From Niastella soli (GTDB taxonomy: Bacteria; Bacteroidota; Bacteroidia; Chitinophagales; Chitinophagaceae): a stretch of 64,000 nucleotides of DNA. Below the pieces are notes generated by a model. That model did not search any database, was not told where the DNA came from, and worked only from the letters and a program-made list of their open reading frames with translations. The position numbers and the translations under genes are program-made. The DNA lies in assembly GCF_017742245.1 (NCBI RefSeq), contig NZ_JAGHKO010000004.1, positions 1,302,001 through 1,366,000 of the forward strand. Reading direction: 5' to 3'. Below, in pieces: positions 15,706 to 25,686 of this stretch. Every line of letters begins with the position of its first letter. The first letter of the stretch is position 1.

Positions 15706-16863
15706 CTACCGGGTTCCTCTGTACAATTCATATTCCAGTAGGCGGCAGTCAATAATACTGGTATAAAATTCTATACGTCGTGTTGCTTTCAGACCAATCT
15801 TCTTGGCTAATTCAAGATTGCCGGTAAATACATAACCAAAGTAACCACCACATTTTTGTTTCATAAAGTCACCAATACGACTGTATGTTTTTTCCAGTTC
15901 AGCTATTTCTCCCAACCGCTCTCCGTATTCTGGATTCACGTAAAAGATACCCGGCACGTTCGGTGGCACTTCTGTAGCAGCAAAATCACAAACGGCAAAT
16001 TCTATCAAGTTGGCCACACCGGCGGCCACTGCATTCTTACGGGCATTCTCAATGGCTTTGGCGCTGTAATCGGTAGCGATGATACGAAGACCTGGTATTT
16101 CTTTGATCTGCTCTTCCAATCGGGCATCCTCCTGCAGGTATACCTGCTCATCATAACCCTGCAGGTGCATAAAAGCATAGTTGGTCCTGAACAATCCGGG
16201 TCTGCGATTGGTTGCGATCATGGCAGCTTCGATAGCAATAGTACCCGAACCACACATCGGGTTCACGAAGGGACTCACCCTGTCCCAACGAGAAGCATAA
16301 ATAGTAGCAGCCGCCAGTGATTCCAGCATCGGCGCCTGACCAGGTATTTTGCGGTATCCATGACGGGCCAGAGAATCACCCGAGGTATCAATAAAGACTT
16401 CGGCGTGTTCTTCTCTCCAAAATAAATGGATCACAGCACCCGTTAATGCAGAACCGGTGGGAGGACGTGTACCTCTTTTTTCGCGTAGTCTGTCGATGAC
16501 GGCATCCTTCACGCGCAAGTTAGCGTACATACTGTTATTGATACTGTCGTTGCTCACATTACTAGTAATGGAAAAGTAAATACCATCAGGTAAGATATCT
16601 TCCCAGGGATAGTGGAGAAGATTATTATATACATCATCAGCATTGCGAGCCTTAAAGGATTGGAGACTATACAACACCTGGCTGGCGCAACGAAGGTTCA
16701 GATTGAGCCGGATACATTCATTCACCGTTGCTTTTAATTTTACGCCCGTAACAAAAGTTTCTATCGGGTCAAAGCCAAGCTCTTTCACTTCCTGTTCCAG
16801 ATAAAGCATAGTTCGCTTATGACAGGTGATGGTAACCAGCCCTGGGGTAGTATAGATATTCAT
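15706..16863 (-). CDS. THUMP-domain class I SAM-dependent RNA methyltransferase (RlmL-N/TrmN-like)
   Basis: 385 residues from the ATG at 16863. A frame extending to 16917 adds an unlikely 18 residues. The N-terminal ferredoxin-like/THUMP region spans residues 1-150 (LEQEVKELGFDPIETF, CLRLNLNLR-like strand, SITSNVSNDSINNS). The Rossmann methyltransferase has VNPMCGSGTIAIEAAMIA (SAM loop), IIATDYSAKAIENARKNA and the catalytic NPEYGER, the Bacteroidota variant of NPPYGER. The family makes N2-methylguanosine in rRNA or tRNA. Which site is unknown. Confidence 0.88.
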   Translation of the reverse strand: MNIYTTPGLVTITCHKRTMLYLEQEVKELGFDPIETFVTGVKLKATVNECIRLNLNLRCASQVLYSLQSFKARNADDVYNNLLHYPWEDILPDGIYFSITSNVSNDSINNSMYANLRVKDAVIDRLREKRGTRPPTGSALTGAVIHLFWREEHAEVFIDTSGDSLARHGYRKIPGQAPMLESLAAATIYASRWDRVSPFVNPMCGSGTIAIEAAMIATNRRPGLFRTNYAFMHLQGYDEQVYLQEDARLEEQIKEIPGLRIIATDYSAKAIENARKNAVAAGVANLIEFAVCDFAATEVPPNVPGIFYVNPEYGERLGEIAELEKTYSRIGDFMKQKCGGYFGYVFTGNLELAKKIGLKATRRIEFYTSIIDCRLLEYELYRGTR

Positions 16864-16956
16864 GCCGCACGAAAGTAAAACTTCAAGTTGGTTGTAGCAA
16901 AACGGAAGGGATAACAACAGCCGGCAACAGATTTATGAGATCGATAAAATTGAGAT

Positions 16957-17030
16957 AAAAAAAGAGGCCACCAGTTTTGATAGCCTCTCTTTTATTTCTG
17001 TGAACCCGTTTGGACGAATCTCGAACTCAT
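16957..17030 (-). repeat. tRNA-end-like terminator element, copy D
   Basis: On the minus strand ATGAGTTCGAGATTC, which resembles a T-arm GTTCGA box, and CGGGTTCACA are followed by a GAGGC/GCCTC hairpin with a T-run (16957-16992). It lies after the DEAD-box gene and probably terminates it. It is the most diverged copy of the set. Confidence 0.5.
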
Positions 17031-17166
17031 TTTGGATGGAGTTTGAAGTCCTTTACAAGTTAAGGGAATTGATAACCAAAGCTTTGCAAACTCTTTAAAT
17101 GCCTTTCAATTATCTCCAAAGTTTAAAGTAAGGCCAATATTGAGGCGGTGTCTACCGGCGTAATTA

Positions 17167-18309
17167 TTAAAATCCCTGCAGATTAATATCGTCACTTTCC
17201 AGAATCTCTACTTTTTTCCCCATCTTTTTCTGGATGATGCCAAAATGATGCTGGTCTTCAGGACATATCAGCGAAACAGCCTTGCCCGAAAGCCCTGCCC
17301 TGCCGGTACGGCCGATGCGGTGAATATAATCTTTGGGAGAACGTGGCAACTCGTAGTTAATGACTATAGGCAATTGCCGGATATCAATACCCCGCGAAGC
17401 AAGATCAGACGCTACCAGTACCCGCAGCTTGCCTGCTTTAAAGCGTTGCAGCGTTTCAAGACGGGCAGTCTGGCTCAAGTGCCCGTGCAAAGAAGCTGCC
17501 TGTATCCCATTTTTGATAAGTTTGCCTACAAGGTTATCTGCCGTTCTTACGGCAGAGGTAAACACCAGCACCTGCTTCATATCTTCATGCTTGATCAGGT
17601 AGCGTAAAAGCGGGCCCTTACGAGCTGCGGTTACATGATAGGCAAGTTGTTCGATCAGTTCAATGCGCTGCTCTTCTTCTACCACTTCAATCGTTACCGG
17701 CTGGTGCAGCAGGTGACGCTGCATATCTTTAATATCATCACTGGCAGTGGCAGAGAACAACAGGTTCTGGCGTTTGGCCGGTAACAGCTGAAACACCTTA
17801 TCCATCTCCTCTTTAAAGCCCAGGTTGAGCATTTGATCGGCCTCATCCAGCACCAGTATATCTACTTGTGACAAGTGCACAGCTTTATGGTCTATCAGAT
17901 CAAGCAACCGGCCCGGGGTAGCTATTAATATTTCGATGCCATGCAAGGTCATCATTTGCGGGTTGATGGAAACACCACCATACACCGCCATTGTTTTTAT
18001 TTTATTCGGCAGTTGAGCGCAGAAGATTTTACAAACATCATTTACCTGTATTGCCAGCTCACGGGTGGGCACCATGACCAGTACGCGCACGTGTCTGTCT
18101 TTCTTTTCTACCCGGCGTTGGCACAATTCCAGTATAGGCAATACATAACCGGCAGTTTTGCCAGAGCCGGTTTTAGAGATGCCGAGTATATCCTTTCCCT
18201 GTAAGATAGCAGGAATGGCCTGCTGCTGCACAGGCGTAGGCTGTGTAAATGACTGCCCGCCTATCGCCTTTAATAACGGTGCAGATAAACCCAATGCGGA
18301 AAATGCCAT
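17167..18309 (-). CDS. DEAD-box RNA helicase (RhlE-like)
   Basis: 380 residues, core only. Q-motif region FTQPTPVQQQAIP, Walker A SKTGSGKT (45-52), PTRELA (81-86), GG at 111-112, TPGRLLDL, DEAD at 155-158, SAT at 186-188, then the second RecA domain with VLVFTSAVRTADNLV, ASDLASRGIDI and HRIGRTGRAG. The C-terminal tail is short, without the basic extension of larger relatives. It unwinds short RNA duplexes in ribosome assembly or cold adaptation. Monocistronic. Confidence 0.93.
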   Translation of the reverse strand: MAFSALGLSAPLLKAIGGQSFTQPTPVQQQAIPAILQGKDILGISKTGSGKTAGYVLPILELCQRRVEKKDRHVRVLVMVPTRELAIQVNDVCKIFCAQLPNKIKTMAVYGGVSINPQMMTLHGIEILIATPGRLLDLIDHKAVHLSQVDILVLDEADQMLNLGFKEEMDKVFQLLPAKRQNLLFSATASDDIKDMQRHLLHQPVTIEVVEEEQRIELIEQLAYHVTAARKGPLLRYLIKHEDMKQVLVFTSAVRTADNLVGKLIKNGIQAASLHGHLSQTARLETLQRFKAGKLRVLVASDLASRGIDIRQLPIVINYELPRSPKDYIHRIGRTGRAGLSGKAVSLICPEDQHHFGIIQKKMGKKVEILESDDINLQGF

Positions 18310-18451
18310 CTTCTTTTTTGCGCAAAGCTATAGTAAATAACACGGTTTTATGGTCTTGTAAAGCAAGTGAAGAAAATCGACTAATTGAACGGCGGGAAAT
18401 GGCGGAAGAAACGCTACATTATACCATTTTACAAATTGCCCATTAAAATAA

Positions 18452-18507
18452 AAAGCAGGTCTTTCGACCTGCTTTAAACGATGTGAACCCGGATTGGACT
18501 CGAATTT
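18452..18507 (-). repeat. tRNA-end-like terminator element, copy E
   Basis: The minus strand reads AATTCGAGTCCAATCCGGGT then TCACA, close to a tRNA T-arm plus acceptor strand. A perfect AAAGCAGGT/ACCTGCTTT hairpin (18452-18475) follows. It lies just after the SusD gene and probably ends the SusCD transcript. Confidence 0.6.
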
Positions 18508-18555
18508 ACTTATATAAATCAATGAATTTCAAATAAATAAGTGTTCTTAAACTAG

Positions 18556-20349
18556 TCAATAGCCGGGCGTTTGCACCAGCTTATAGTTCTGTGCAAGGGC
18601 GGCCTGCGGAACAGGGTGCAGGTATTGTTTCATTTTGAATGCATGTGGATGATTCAACCCTACCGGCGTATATGTCCAAACACCACTGTTGTTACCCGGT
18701 AAAGTATTTTCGATCTTCATTCCATGTAAATCAACAGTCAATACCTGGTCTGCAATTTTCCAACGGATGAGATCCTGGAAGCGTTTGTTTTCAAAGCAAA
18801 GTTCCACTCTTCTTTCCTGGCGAATGGCATCACGCATCTGGTTTTGGCTTAATAATGGAGGTAAAGCAGGCAGGTTTACACGCGCTCTGATCGCATTCAT
18901 GGCATTATATACAGAAGCATCCGGGCCAACAGCCTCATTTTGCGCTTCAGCATAACCTAACAGCACTTCTGCATACCGGAAATAAATATAGTTGGCTCCG
19001 CTCAATCCGGTAGAAGGGCGATTCTTTGGATTTAACTTCTTCCTGAAATAATATCCTGTATTGCTTACATCCGTGCTCGCAAAATCTATTTGATTCAATG
19101 AGGGTCTTACTTTATCGATGCGGGTGTAAATGGTATCCTGTGCAGGCATCCAATCCAGTTTATAAGGCGCCCCATCATACACGATCCATTTATAAAACCT
19201 GCTTTCACGGCCCACATAAGGTTTTTGAGGATCATACCCGGATGCCGGGTCTGTTATGGATTTACCATTGGCCATGAAGAACTGATCTACCAGTTCCTGT
19301 GTGGGGTTATAGTTACCCCAGGTATAGTAGGACCCGAGGATATATACAGGCCCGCCATATTGTTCGTAATTAGACCCCTTGGCATTGGGCACATACTGCC
19401 TGTCCCAAATCACTTCTGTATTATATTCGTTGTCCTCATACCAAAGGGTAGAATCGTCAGAAAAAAGATTGTACTGTTTACCAGCTCCCCCCCAATCATC
19501 CATGAATTTTTTAAATGAAGCAGCAGCTGTTGCCCAACGGGCGGGATCTACATTGCCAAATCCGGCTATCTTATTAGGATCAGGGCCTCCCGGATACATG
19601 GCGGAATTGAATGTAGGGCTTGCAGCCACTAACTGCAAATAAGCCTTTAACATCAATGCGGCACCCAGTGTAGCCCTGCCTGCGTCTGGGTTACCCTTGT
19701 TATACTTAACAGCAAGGTATTTATTGGCAAGTATTGTATCCACTGATTTTACTATAAAGTCAAGTGTTTCCGCATAGGTGCTTCTTTTTACATATAAAGA
19801 GCCTGTGTCTGTTCGCACCTGTGGATCCAAAATAATAGGCACCCCGCCCCAATGCAGGAAAAGAATGCTGTAGTGAAAAGCCCTGTTGAACCGGGCTTCA
19901 TCGATGCGTTTATTGAACCAGTCTGGCGTGTAATTGTTTTTATGAGTAGTTACCTGTTGAATAAACGTATTGCACTTTCTAATAGAAGTATACAGGGCCG
20001 GCCAGTTATACCTGCTTATGGTTTGAACGCCGGTAGCGCCACCGCCAAAAAGTGTATAATTAGCTGAAGCCGGATCGAGGTTCCCATCTTTATACTTCCA
20101 TGAATTATAATAAAAACCGGCATCATTGTCATCGGTAAAATTGTCCAGGTTTTCCGGCTGGGAATACATGTCAGGCAACTGATCGTACACATCATTTAAA
20201 AAAATATCAGCATAGGATTCAGATTGCCATTGTGTTTTATCGTCAAAGCTTGTTTTCACCTCGTTGTCCAGGTTTTTGTCGCAGGAAAACAAACCCAGCC
20301 ATGCCATTGTTATGCACCCGTATATAATGTATGTTTTTACTGGTTTCAT
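18556..20349 (-). CDS. RagB/SusD-family glycan-binding lipoprotein
   Basis: 597 residues. Signal peptide with lipobox GLFSC (Cys23 region). SusD hallmarks: four-TPR helical scaffold, ARFNRAFHYSILFLHWGGVPII, GAALMLKAYLQLVAASPTF, YIYFRYAEVLLGYAEAQNEA, RQERRVELCFENKRFQDLIRW and a C-terminal HPVPQ. It binds the imported glycan at the cell surface with its SusC partner encoded 17 bases upstream. This is the distal end of the locus that continues with the glycosidases at 24-34 kb. Confidence 0.95.
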   Translation of the reverse strand: MKPVKTYIIYGCITMAWLGLFSCDKNLDNEVKTSFDDKTQWQSESYADIFLNDVYDQLPDMYSQPENLDNFTDDNDAGFYYNSWKYKDGNLDPASANYTLFGGGATGVQTISRYNWPALYTSIRKCNTFIQQVTTHKNNYTPDWFNKRIDEARFNRAFHYSILFLHWGGVPIILDPQVRTDTGSLYVKRSTYAETLDFIVKSVDTILANKYLAVKYNKGNPDAGRATLGAALMLKAYLQLVAASPTFNSAMYPGGPDPNKIAGFGNVDPARWATAAASFKKFMDDWGGAGKQYNLFSDDSTLWYEDNEYNTEVIWDRQYVPNAKGSNYEQYGGPVYILGSYYTWGNYNPTQELVDQFFMANGKSITDPASGYDPQKPYVGRESRFYKWIVYDGAPYKLDWMPAQDTIYTRIDKVRPSLNQIDFASTDVSNTGYYFRKKLNPKNRPSTGLSGANYIYFRYAEVLLGYAEAQNEAVGPDASVYNAMNAIRARVNLPALPPLLSQNQMRDAIRQERRVELCFENKRFQDLIRWKIADQVLTVDLHGMKIENTLPGNNSGVWTYTPVGLNHPHAFKMKQYLHPVPQAALAQNYKLVQTPGY

Positions 20350-20366
20350 CTTTTTGTTTTTTGATT

Positions 20367-23300
20367 TTAGAAACTGGTAGTAAAGCCAACCAGGAATGTT
20401 TTCTGAAGGGGATAACCCTGTTCACCGGTTGTTTCGGGATCAGTAAATTTCAGTTTCGCGAACGTCAGGATATTCTGGCCGGTTACATAGATCCGCAGGT
20501 TTTTCATTTTAACCCTGGAGCTCAGCTTTGATGGAACGGTATAACCCAATGACGCCGTTTTTAATCGCAAATACGAACTGTTTATAAGCCAGAAATCTGA
20601 AGTCTGTCCGTTGTTATTCGTAGGGGCAGAATAAGCCCTTGGATATTTTGCGTTCTGATGGTCAGGCGTCCACCTATTGTTGTAATATTCGTAAGAAGAA
20701 TTACTGTTATTGTTAAAGTGAGCAACTGTCATAAAGCCATAGATATTAAAGCTTGACATGCCCGAGCCCTGGAATAACAAAGAAAGATCAAATCCCTTCC
20801 AGCTGGCGGCTGCATTAATACCGTAAATAATACCGGGTGTTTGCGGCCTCCCGATTACTTTCTCATCGTACAAATCGATCTTGCCGTCGGGCACGCCACC
20901 GGGGCCACCCAGATCTGCATACTTAATATCACCAGGACGCAACGTGCCAAATTGAGTGATGTTATAGCCATCTGCTGCAGTTATAAAGCCATCCCCATTT
21001 TTATCGTCGGCAGTGGTAAACAAACCAAGCGACTGATAACCGAACACCGTATTATACGGGCGGCCGGTTCTGCTGCGTCTTGGATCGCTCCTGGTTACAT
21101 CCGTTTCATACAACTGTATTACTTTGTTCCTTGCATACGTAAAGTTTCCGTCAATGGAAAGCTGCAAGCCATTACTTAACCTCCTGGTAGTTCCAATGGA
21201 TAATTCAATACCATGATTATCCATGATCCCTGCATTTTCCTGGGCAAGCGGAATTCCGTATTCCTGTGGTATAGCGGTGTTGGGCGATAATAACATCCCT
21301 GTTCTTCTTTCAGAAAAATAATCGGCCTCCATGCGTAAAAGACCGTTCCACAGCGTTGCTTCAAGGGCAACATCTGCTTTTTTACTTATTTCCCAGGTAA
21401 TGTTCGGGTTATTTTCTATTTGCGCGAAAGAGCCCTGAACCAGGGCGCCATCACCAAAGGCGTAAGCATTTCCTCTAAGGGGGTAAAGATTCAGGTACTG
21501 GAACCCGGTACTGGTAAGATTTCCGGATTTGCCCCATGATCCTCTGACTTTGAGGAAATTTACAAAGCTCACCGGCTTAAAGAAATTTTCATTGGAAATT
21601 ATCCAACCCAGGGAAAATGCGGGAAGATATACCCATCTTTTACCGGGGGCAAAATAATAGTGCCCGTCATATCTGCCTGAGGCTTCGAACAGGAATCGCC
21701 TGTCATAAGCATAATTGGCCCGGTACACATAACCAACCTGGCTACCCGTACCGGATCCCCCGGCAATCTCAAAGTCGTTTTTATTCGAGCTGCCCATTGT
21801 CAGTTCATCGATATTCACCGCGAAATTGTTTATTCTCGATCTGAAATCAGCCTGCTTGTTATTTCTTTTTTCTGCCACCAACAAACCGGTAACCTCATGT
21901 TTGCCAAACGTATGTTGATAATTGAGGTAACCCTGGAAAGTGATGGTATTGTTTTGCCAGTATTGCTGGTTCAACCAGGCATAAGTGGTGGCACTGCTTT
22001 CCTGGGTAGAAAAAGCAGGCGTATAAGTATAGGGAGTTGTACTAACGTTTTGCGTCCAATAAATAAACGGCTTGTGCCATTGTTTCTGCACATAATTATA
22101 GGGATCATAACTAAATGCCCCCTTTACACTGAGTCCTGGTATAAACGGAAGCTTTTGCTCCACCGTAATGGTGCTCAGCATATTGTTTGTGTTTTGACGA
22201 AAATAACCAACAGAGTTGGTTACGCCGAGTGGCGCATTGCCCGAACTTTCGCCCCATAAACCATTGGTAAACCGGAGCGGAGCAACAGGCAGGAACTTAT
22301 AAACGCCCCTGAACAACTGGTCTGTGCTTCCATCCACATCAGACGTTTTCTGAACAGCGCCATTTAAGGAGAAAGAGGCAGTAGTGGTGGGTGTTATGTT
22401 TACATCTAAATTTACATTGTAATTGTACCGCTCATATCCCGACCTGTCAAACATCCCTTCCTGTTTAAAGTAACTGAGGCCGGCATAATATTTTACGATC
22501 TGGCTTCCGCCACGTACCTGGAAATTACCCTGGTAAACCGGTGCATGTTTTCTTACCACATCATTCAATGCGTCGGAGACAGGATATTGGTCAGGATCTT
22601 TCGCATGATTCTGAAGATAGGAATCGATAAAGGCCTGGCTGTATGTGGGGCTTGTTCCTGTGGGGTTCTCCGTTACGTAGGCTTCAAGTTTAAGCTTCAT
22701 GTAATCTATTGCACTGAGCATCTTGGGCAAATAAGTGGGTTGCTGATCACCATAGTAGCCCCCAAAACTTAAAACAGGCGCGCCCGTAGTGCCTCTCTTT
22801 GTTGTAATAAGGATCACCCCATTGGCACCGCCTAATCCATAGGGGGCCACAGCAGCGGCATCTTTTAAGACCGATACACTTTCAATGTTATTAGGATCTA
22901 CTTCATTGATATTATTCCGGATGATGCCATCCACCACTATTAATGGGGTGGTATTGTAAGTTACATTATTCACCGTTGTGCCGGTGGTGGCAATTCCCCT
23001 GACATAGATAGTAGCATTATCCGCACCGGGCCGGCCACCATTGGCACGAGTCATTACACCTGTGGCCCTGCCGGCCAGGGTATTTGAAATGTTGGCAGCA
23101 GGTACTGCTTTCAACTGTTCCCCTTTAACGGTTGCTACCGCGGAAGTAGTCAATTGCTTTTTTTGTGTACCATACCCTATTACGATCACATCTTCCAGTG
23201 AAGTACCACCAGGGATCAGCGTTACAACAATGTCAGCAGTTCCGGGTTTTACAACCACCTCTTTGGACTGGAAACCAATATAGGAGATCACCAGTACGGC

Positions 23301-23552
23301 CGAATCTTCCTGGATGGTAATACTAAAACGCCCGTCTGCGTTAGTAGTGGCGGCATTTGAGTGCTCCTTTTGCAAAACAGACGCGCCGGCAAGTCCATTA
23401 CCTTTGTTATCAACAACTTTTCCATTTACAACAAAAGCTGTATAAGTTATTGAGCGGTCTTCGTTTAAAGGAGTTTTTGCATATAACGTTATCTCGCTTG
23501 TTACAATAGCAAGAAAAAAACAAATTTTTATAAGGCAAACAATTAGTTTCAT
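20367..23552 (-). CDS. SusC/RagA-family TonB-dependent transporter
   Basis: 1061 residues. Signal peptide, then a carboxypeptidase-regulatory-like domain (VVNGKVVDNKGNGLAGASV), a TonB-box region and plug domain (VKGEQLKAVPAANISNTLAG, VVDGI, VSVLKDAAAVAPYG, GGANGVILITTKRG). The rest is a 22-stranded barrel ending in FLVGFTTSF. The SusC-specific long plug extension is present. It imports the oligosaccharide bound by the adjacent SusD. Length is normal for the family. The 775-base gap upstream means it may have its own promoter, separate from the enzyme genes. Confidence 0.95.
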   Translation of the reverse strand: MKLIVCLIKICFFLAIVTSEITLYAKTPLNEDRSITYTAFVVNGKVVDNKGNGLAGASVLQKEHSNAATTNADGRFSITIQEDSAVLVISYIGFQSKEVVVKPGTADIVVTLIPGGTSLEDVIVIGYGTQKKQLTTSAVATVKGEQLKAVPAANISNTLAGRATGVMTRANGGRPGADNATIYVRGIATTGTTVNNVTYNTTPLIVVDGIIRNNINEVDPNNIESVSVLKDAAAVAPYGLGGANGVILITTKRGTTGAPVLSFGGYYGDQQPTYLPKMLSAIDYMKLKLEAYVTENPTGTSPTYSQAFIDSYLQNHAKDPDQYPVSDALNDVVRKHAPVYQGNFQVRGGSQIVKYYAGLSYFKQEGMFDRSGYERYNYNVNLDVNITPTTTASFSLNGAVQKTSDVDGSTDQLFRGVYKFLPVAPLRFTNGLWGESSGNAPLGVTNSVGYFRQNTNNMLSTITVEQKLPFIPGLSVKGAFSYDPYNYVQKQWHKPFIYWTQNVSTTPYTYTPAFSTQESSATTYAWLNQQYWQNNTITFQGYLNYQHTFGKHEVTGLLVAEKRNNKQADFRSRINNFAVNIDELTMGSSNKNDFEIAGGSGTGSQVGYVYRANYAYDRRFLFEASGRYDGHYYFAPGKRWVYLPAFSLGWIISNENFFKPVSFVNFLKVRGSWGKSGNLTSTGFQYLNLYPLRGNAYAFGDGALVQGSFAQIENNPNITWEISKKADVALEATLWNGLLRMEADYFSERRTGMLLSPNTAIPQEYGIPLAQENAGIMDNHGIELSIGTTRRLSNGLQLSIDGNFTYARNKVIQLYETDVTRSDPRRSRTGRPYNTVFGYQSLGLFTTADDKNGDGFITAADGYNITQFGTLRPGDIKYADLGGPGGVPDGKIDLYDEKVIGRPQTPGIIYGINAAASWKGFDLSLLFQGSGMSSFNIYGFMTVAHFNNNSNSSYEYYNNRWTPDHQNAKYPRAYSAPTNNNGQTSDFWLINSSYLRLKTASLGYTVPSKLSSRVKMKNLRIYVTGQNILTFAKLKFTDPETTGEQGYPLQKTFLVGFTTSF

Positions 23553-23680
23553 ACAATAAGTTATTTTGGTGAAACACCTGTCGGTTTAAATTGTATTCAT
23601 AGTGGTATGTACCGTTATGGTCATGTCATTGAATGTGTTGTATTTTTCATTGGCAATGTTTTGATTAATAATGATTGAAT

Positions 23681-23845
23681 CTACTTTGGAGTAAGATCAG
23701 CGTATTTGAATACCATCATACCGGGATCATAATTATTGAATTTGACCTGTGCAGATACAGTTGATGGCGGGAGAATGGAAATACCCTGTGTAATTCGAAT
23801 GGGGTAATTATACGGGTAACCCCGTTGGCTGGTAAATTTTCTCAT
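23681..23845 (-). pseudogene. Possible 54-codon relic upstream of susC-like gene
   Basis: The frame MRKFTSQRGYPYNYPIRIT... ends MMVFKYADLTPK. It has protein-like composition, sits in the gap upstream of the SusC gene and has the same orientation. The end faintly recalls the RYAD segment of SusD proteins, but I cannot assign a family. It could be a genuine small gene or the tail of a lost one. Confidence 0.25.
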
Positions 23846-24252
23846 GGATGGCAGCAGTTAGGTTAGATTATTAAAAACTTCACCTATTATAGCATTGTAA
23901 GGCAATCAGCTGATGCTAACAGTTGCAATAATGTCTGTTACCCAGCAGGTATATAAATTTACAAAAAGCCGACTGGCTGGTTGATGAGACATTTGTCGGA
24001 TTTATGGCGAAAAATGTTCGGACTTATTCGTTTGTTGGTAATAGGGGTATAAATTATATGCTACAAATTCTTATGTATGAAATAATAAACCTTTGGTACT
24101 ATCTGGTACAGGCATCAACGGTATATACGAGATGACTGACTTTTGATTGGAATAGTAAAGAATATATAATTTATCACATATGAATACTGATCTATATCTT
24201 GCCACTGAAAAATTTGTAGTGTAATAAATCCACGGTATATTGACAATGTATT
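23846..24252. other. Intergenic, no gene seen
   Basis: AT-rich spacer between the glycosidase operon and the SusCD pair. I see no frame, repeat or consensus -33/-7 promoter here on either strand. A promoter for the SusC gene is expected between here and 23552 but was not recognised. Confidence 0.4.
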
Positions 24253-24290
24253 AAAACTGCTACTATACCAATAGTAGCAGTTTTTGTTTT
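24253..24290. terminator. Terminator of the glycosidase operon
   Basis: A 14-base stem AAAACTGCTACTAT with a four-base loop has T-rich sequence on both sides. It lies 38 bases past the stop of the GH43 gene on the minus strand, so it separates the enzyme operon from SusCD. Confidence 0.75.
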
Positions 24291-24327
24291 ATAAGACTTT
24301 TATGAGTGCTATTATTTCATTAATGCA

Positions 24328-25677
24328 TTACTGTTCAAAGCTTACCCAGTCTATTTCGATCTGACTGTTATTCATTGCTGTAACAACCAGATTCTGCATA
24401 CCCGGTTTGAATTCCAGTTTGGATGTTTTTACCAACTGCCATTCATTGCCGGCAGTGATGGGAACCTCCGCCAGTAACGGGCCATAGGGTCCCTGTATAC
24501 GAATTTGCAGGCTGCCGCCATTTACTGAAAGGGCTCGTACGGTTACAGATGCAGGCTTCTTCTTTCCAAAATCTACACTATTGTATTGCACCCAGGCTCC
24601 TGCTGCATCCAGCACCGTTTTCCACCCCTGGAATCTATTGGCGGTATCCAAAAATGCAATGGATGCGCCTTTATCGCTTATATGGCTGTACCGGTCAATT
24701 TGTATTTGTGTATGCGCATTTGTAACGCCTATGCCCCTGAGGGTAGGCACTACCTTTTGTATAGTGCCATCTGTATTGAAAAACAGGCTGTCGGCCCTTA
24801 TCGATCTCGCCTTATCGAATTTGGGTGAATAATCATTATGATGATAAAACAAGTACCATTGATCTTTAAATTGTATAATGGAATGGTGATTGGTCCAGCA
24901 ACCCGATGGCGATTCATCCATAATAACACCTGTGACCCTGAAAGGTCCGAGTGGATTATTTCCTATTGCATACTCAAGGCGTTCTATTTTATTTTCCACG
25001 TGGGGATAGGTAAGGTAGTAAGTACCGTTCCGTTCAAACAGGTAAGGCCCTTCTTTAAGGCCTTTACCAGGCAATTCGCCCAATACCACAGGATCAGAAG
25101 CAAGCTCCACCATATTTTCTTTCAGCTTTGCGCCATAAATGTTTCCCTGTGACCAGTAGAGGTACGCCTGCCCGTCTTTATCAATGAAAACGTTGGGATC
25201 GATTCCCCGCACATTAGAGATGGGCATTGGTTGTGGCACAAAAGGGCCTTCGGGCTTATCAGCAATGGCTACCCCCACAGTAAACCCGCGTGTATAACTG
25301 GTATCTTTGGGCATACTGGGAAAATAGAAATAATACTTTCCTTTGAAGTAAAAACAATCCGGCGCCCACATACTATAACTGTTTGGCTTAACCCAGGGCA
25401 CATTATCCTGATGAACGATCATGCCGTGATCAGTCCAGTCTGTAAGGTTGGCCGAAGAAAACACATGATAGTCTTCCATACAAAACCACCCCACCCGGCC
25501 ACGCCCTTCTTTGGCGATTATGTCGTGAGACGGGTATACATACACCCGGTCGCCAAATACCCGGGCTGTAGGATCGGCACTGAACTGGTTACGAATGAGC
25601 GGATTTTGAGCATTCAGTTGCATTGTACTATTTAATAGTAGTACCTGCAGGCAGATCAATACAATATATATTCGCAT
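24328..25677 (-). CDS. GH43 glycosidase with C-terminal CBM6-like domain
   Basis: 449 residues with signal peptide. Five-bladed propeller of family GH43: catalytic base Asp35 in QFSADPTARV, pKa-modulating Asp160 in RGIDPNVF, general acid Glu209 in LKEGPYLF. Residues 315-449 form a beta-sandwich like CBM6 (AWVQYNSVDFG, IQGPYGPLLAEV, IEIDWVSFEQ). The family includes arabinofuranosidases, xylosidases and arabinanases. With GH51 next door, an alpha-L-arabinofuranosidase is likely. Periplasmic or surface. Last gene of the enzyme operon, 9 bases after GH9. Confidence 0.9.
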   Translation of the reverse strand: MRIYIVLICLQVLLLNSTMQLNAQNPLIRNQFSADPTARVFGDRVYVYPSHDIIAKEGRGRVGWFCMEDYHVFSSANLTDWTDHGMIVHQDNVPWVKPNSYSMWAPDCFYFKGKYYFYFPSMPKDTSYTRGFTVGVAIADKPEGPFVPQPMPISNVRGIDPNVFIDKDGQAYLYWSQGNIYGAKLKENMVELASDPVVLGELPGKGLKEGPYLFERNGTYYLTYPHVENKIERLEYAIGNNPLGPFRVTGVIMDESPSGCWTNHHSIIQFKDQWYLFYHHNDYSPKFDKARSIRADSLFFNTDGTIQKVVPTLRGIGVTNAHTQIQIDRYSHISDKGASIAFLDTANRFQGWKTVLDAAGAWVQYNSVDFGKKKPASVTVRALSVNGGSLQIRIQGPYGPLLAEVPITAGNEWQLVKTSKLEFKPGMQNLVVTAMNNSQIEIDWVSFEQ

Positions 25678-25686
25678 AGCGGTGGT

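Noticed and set aside
18310-18446. Short plus-strand frames upstream of the DEAD-box gene
   Set aside because: Codon use and composition are not protein-like, and the region is the helicase leader and spacer.
21897-22259. 120-codon plus-strand frame
   Set aside because: Shadow of the SusC gene on the opposite strand.
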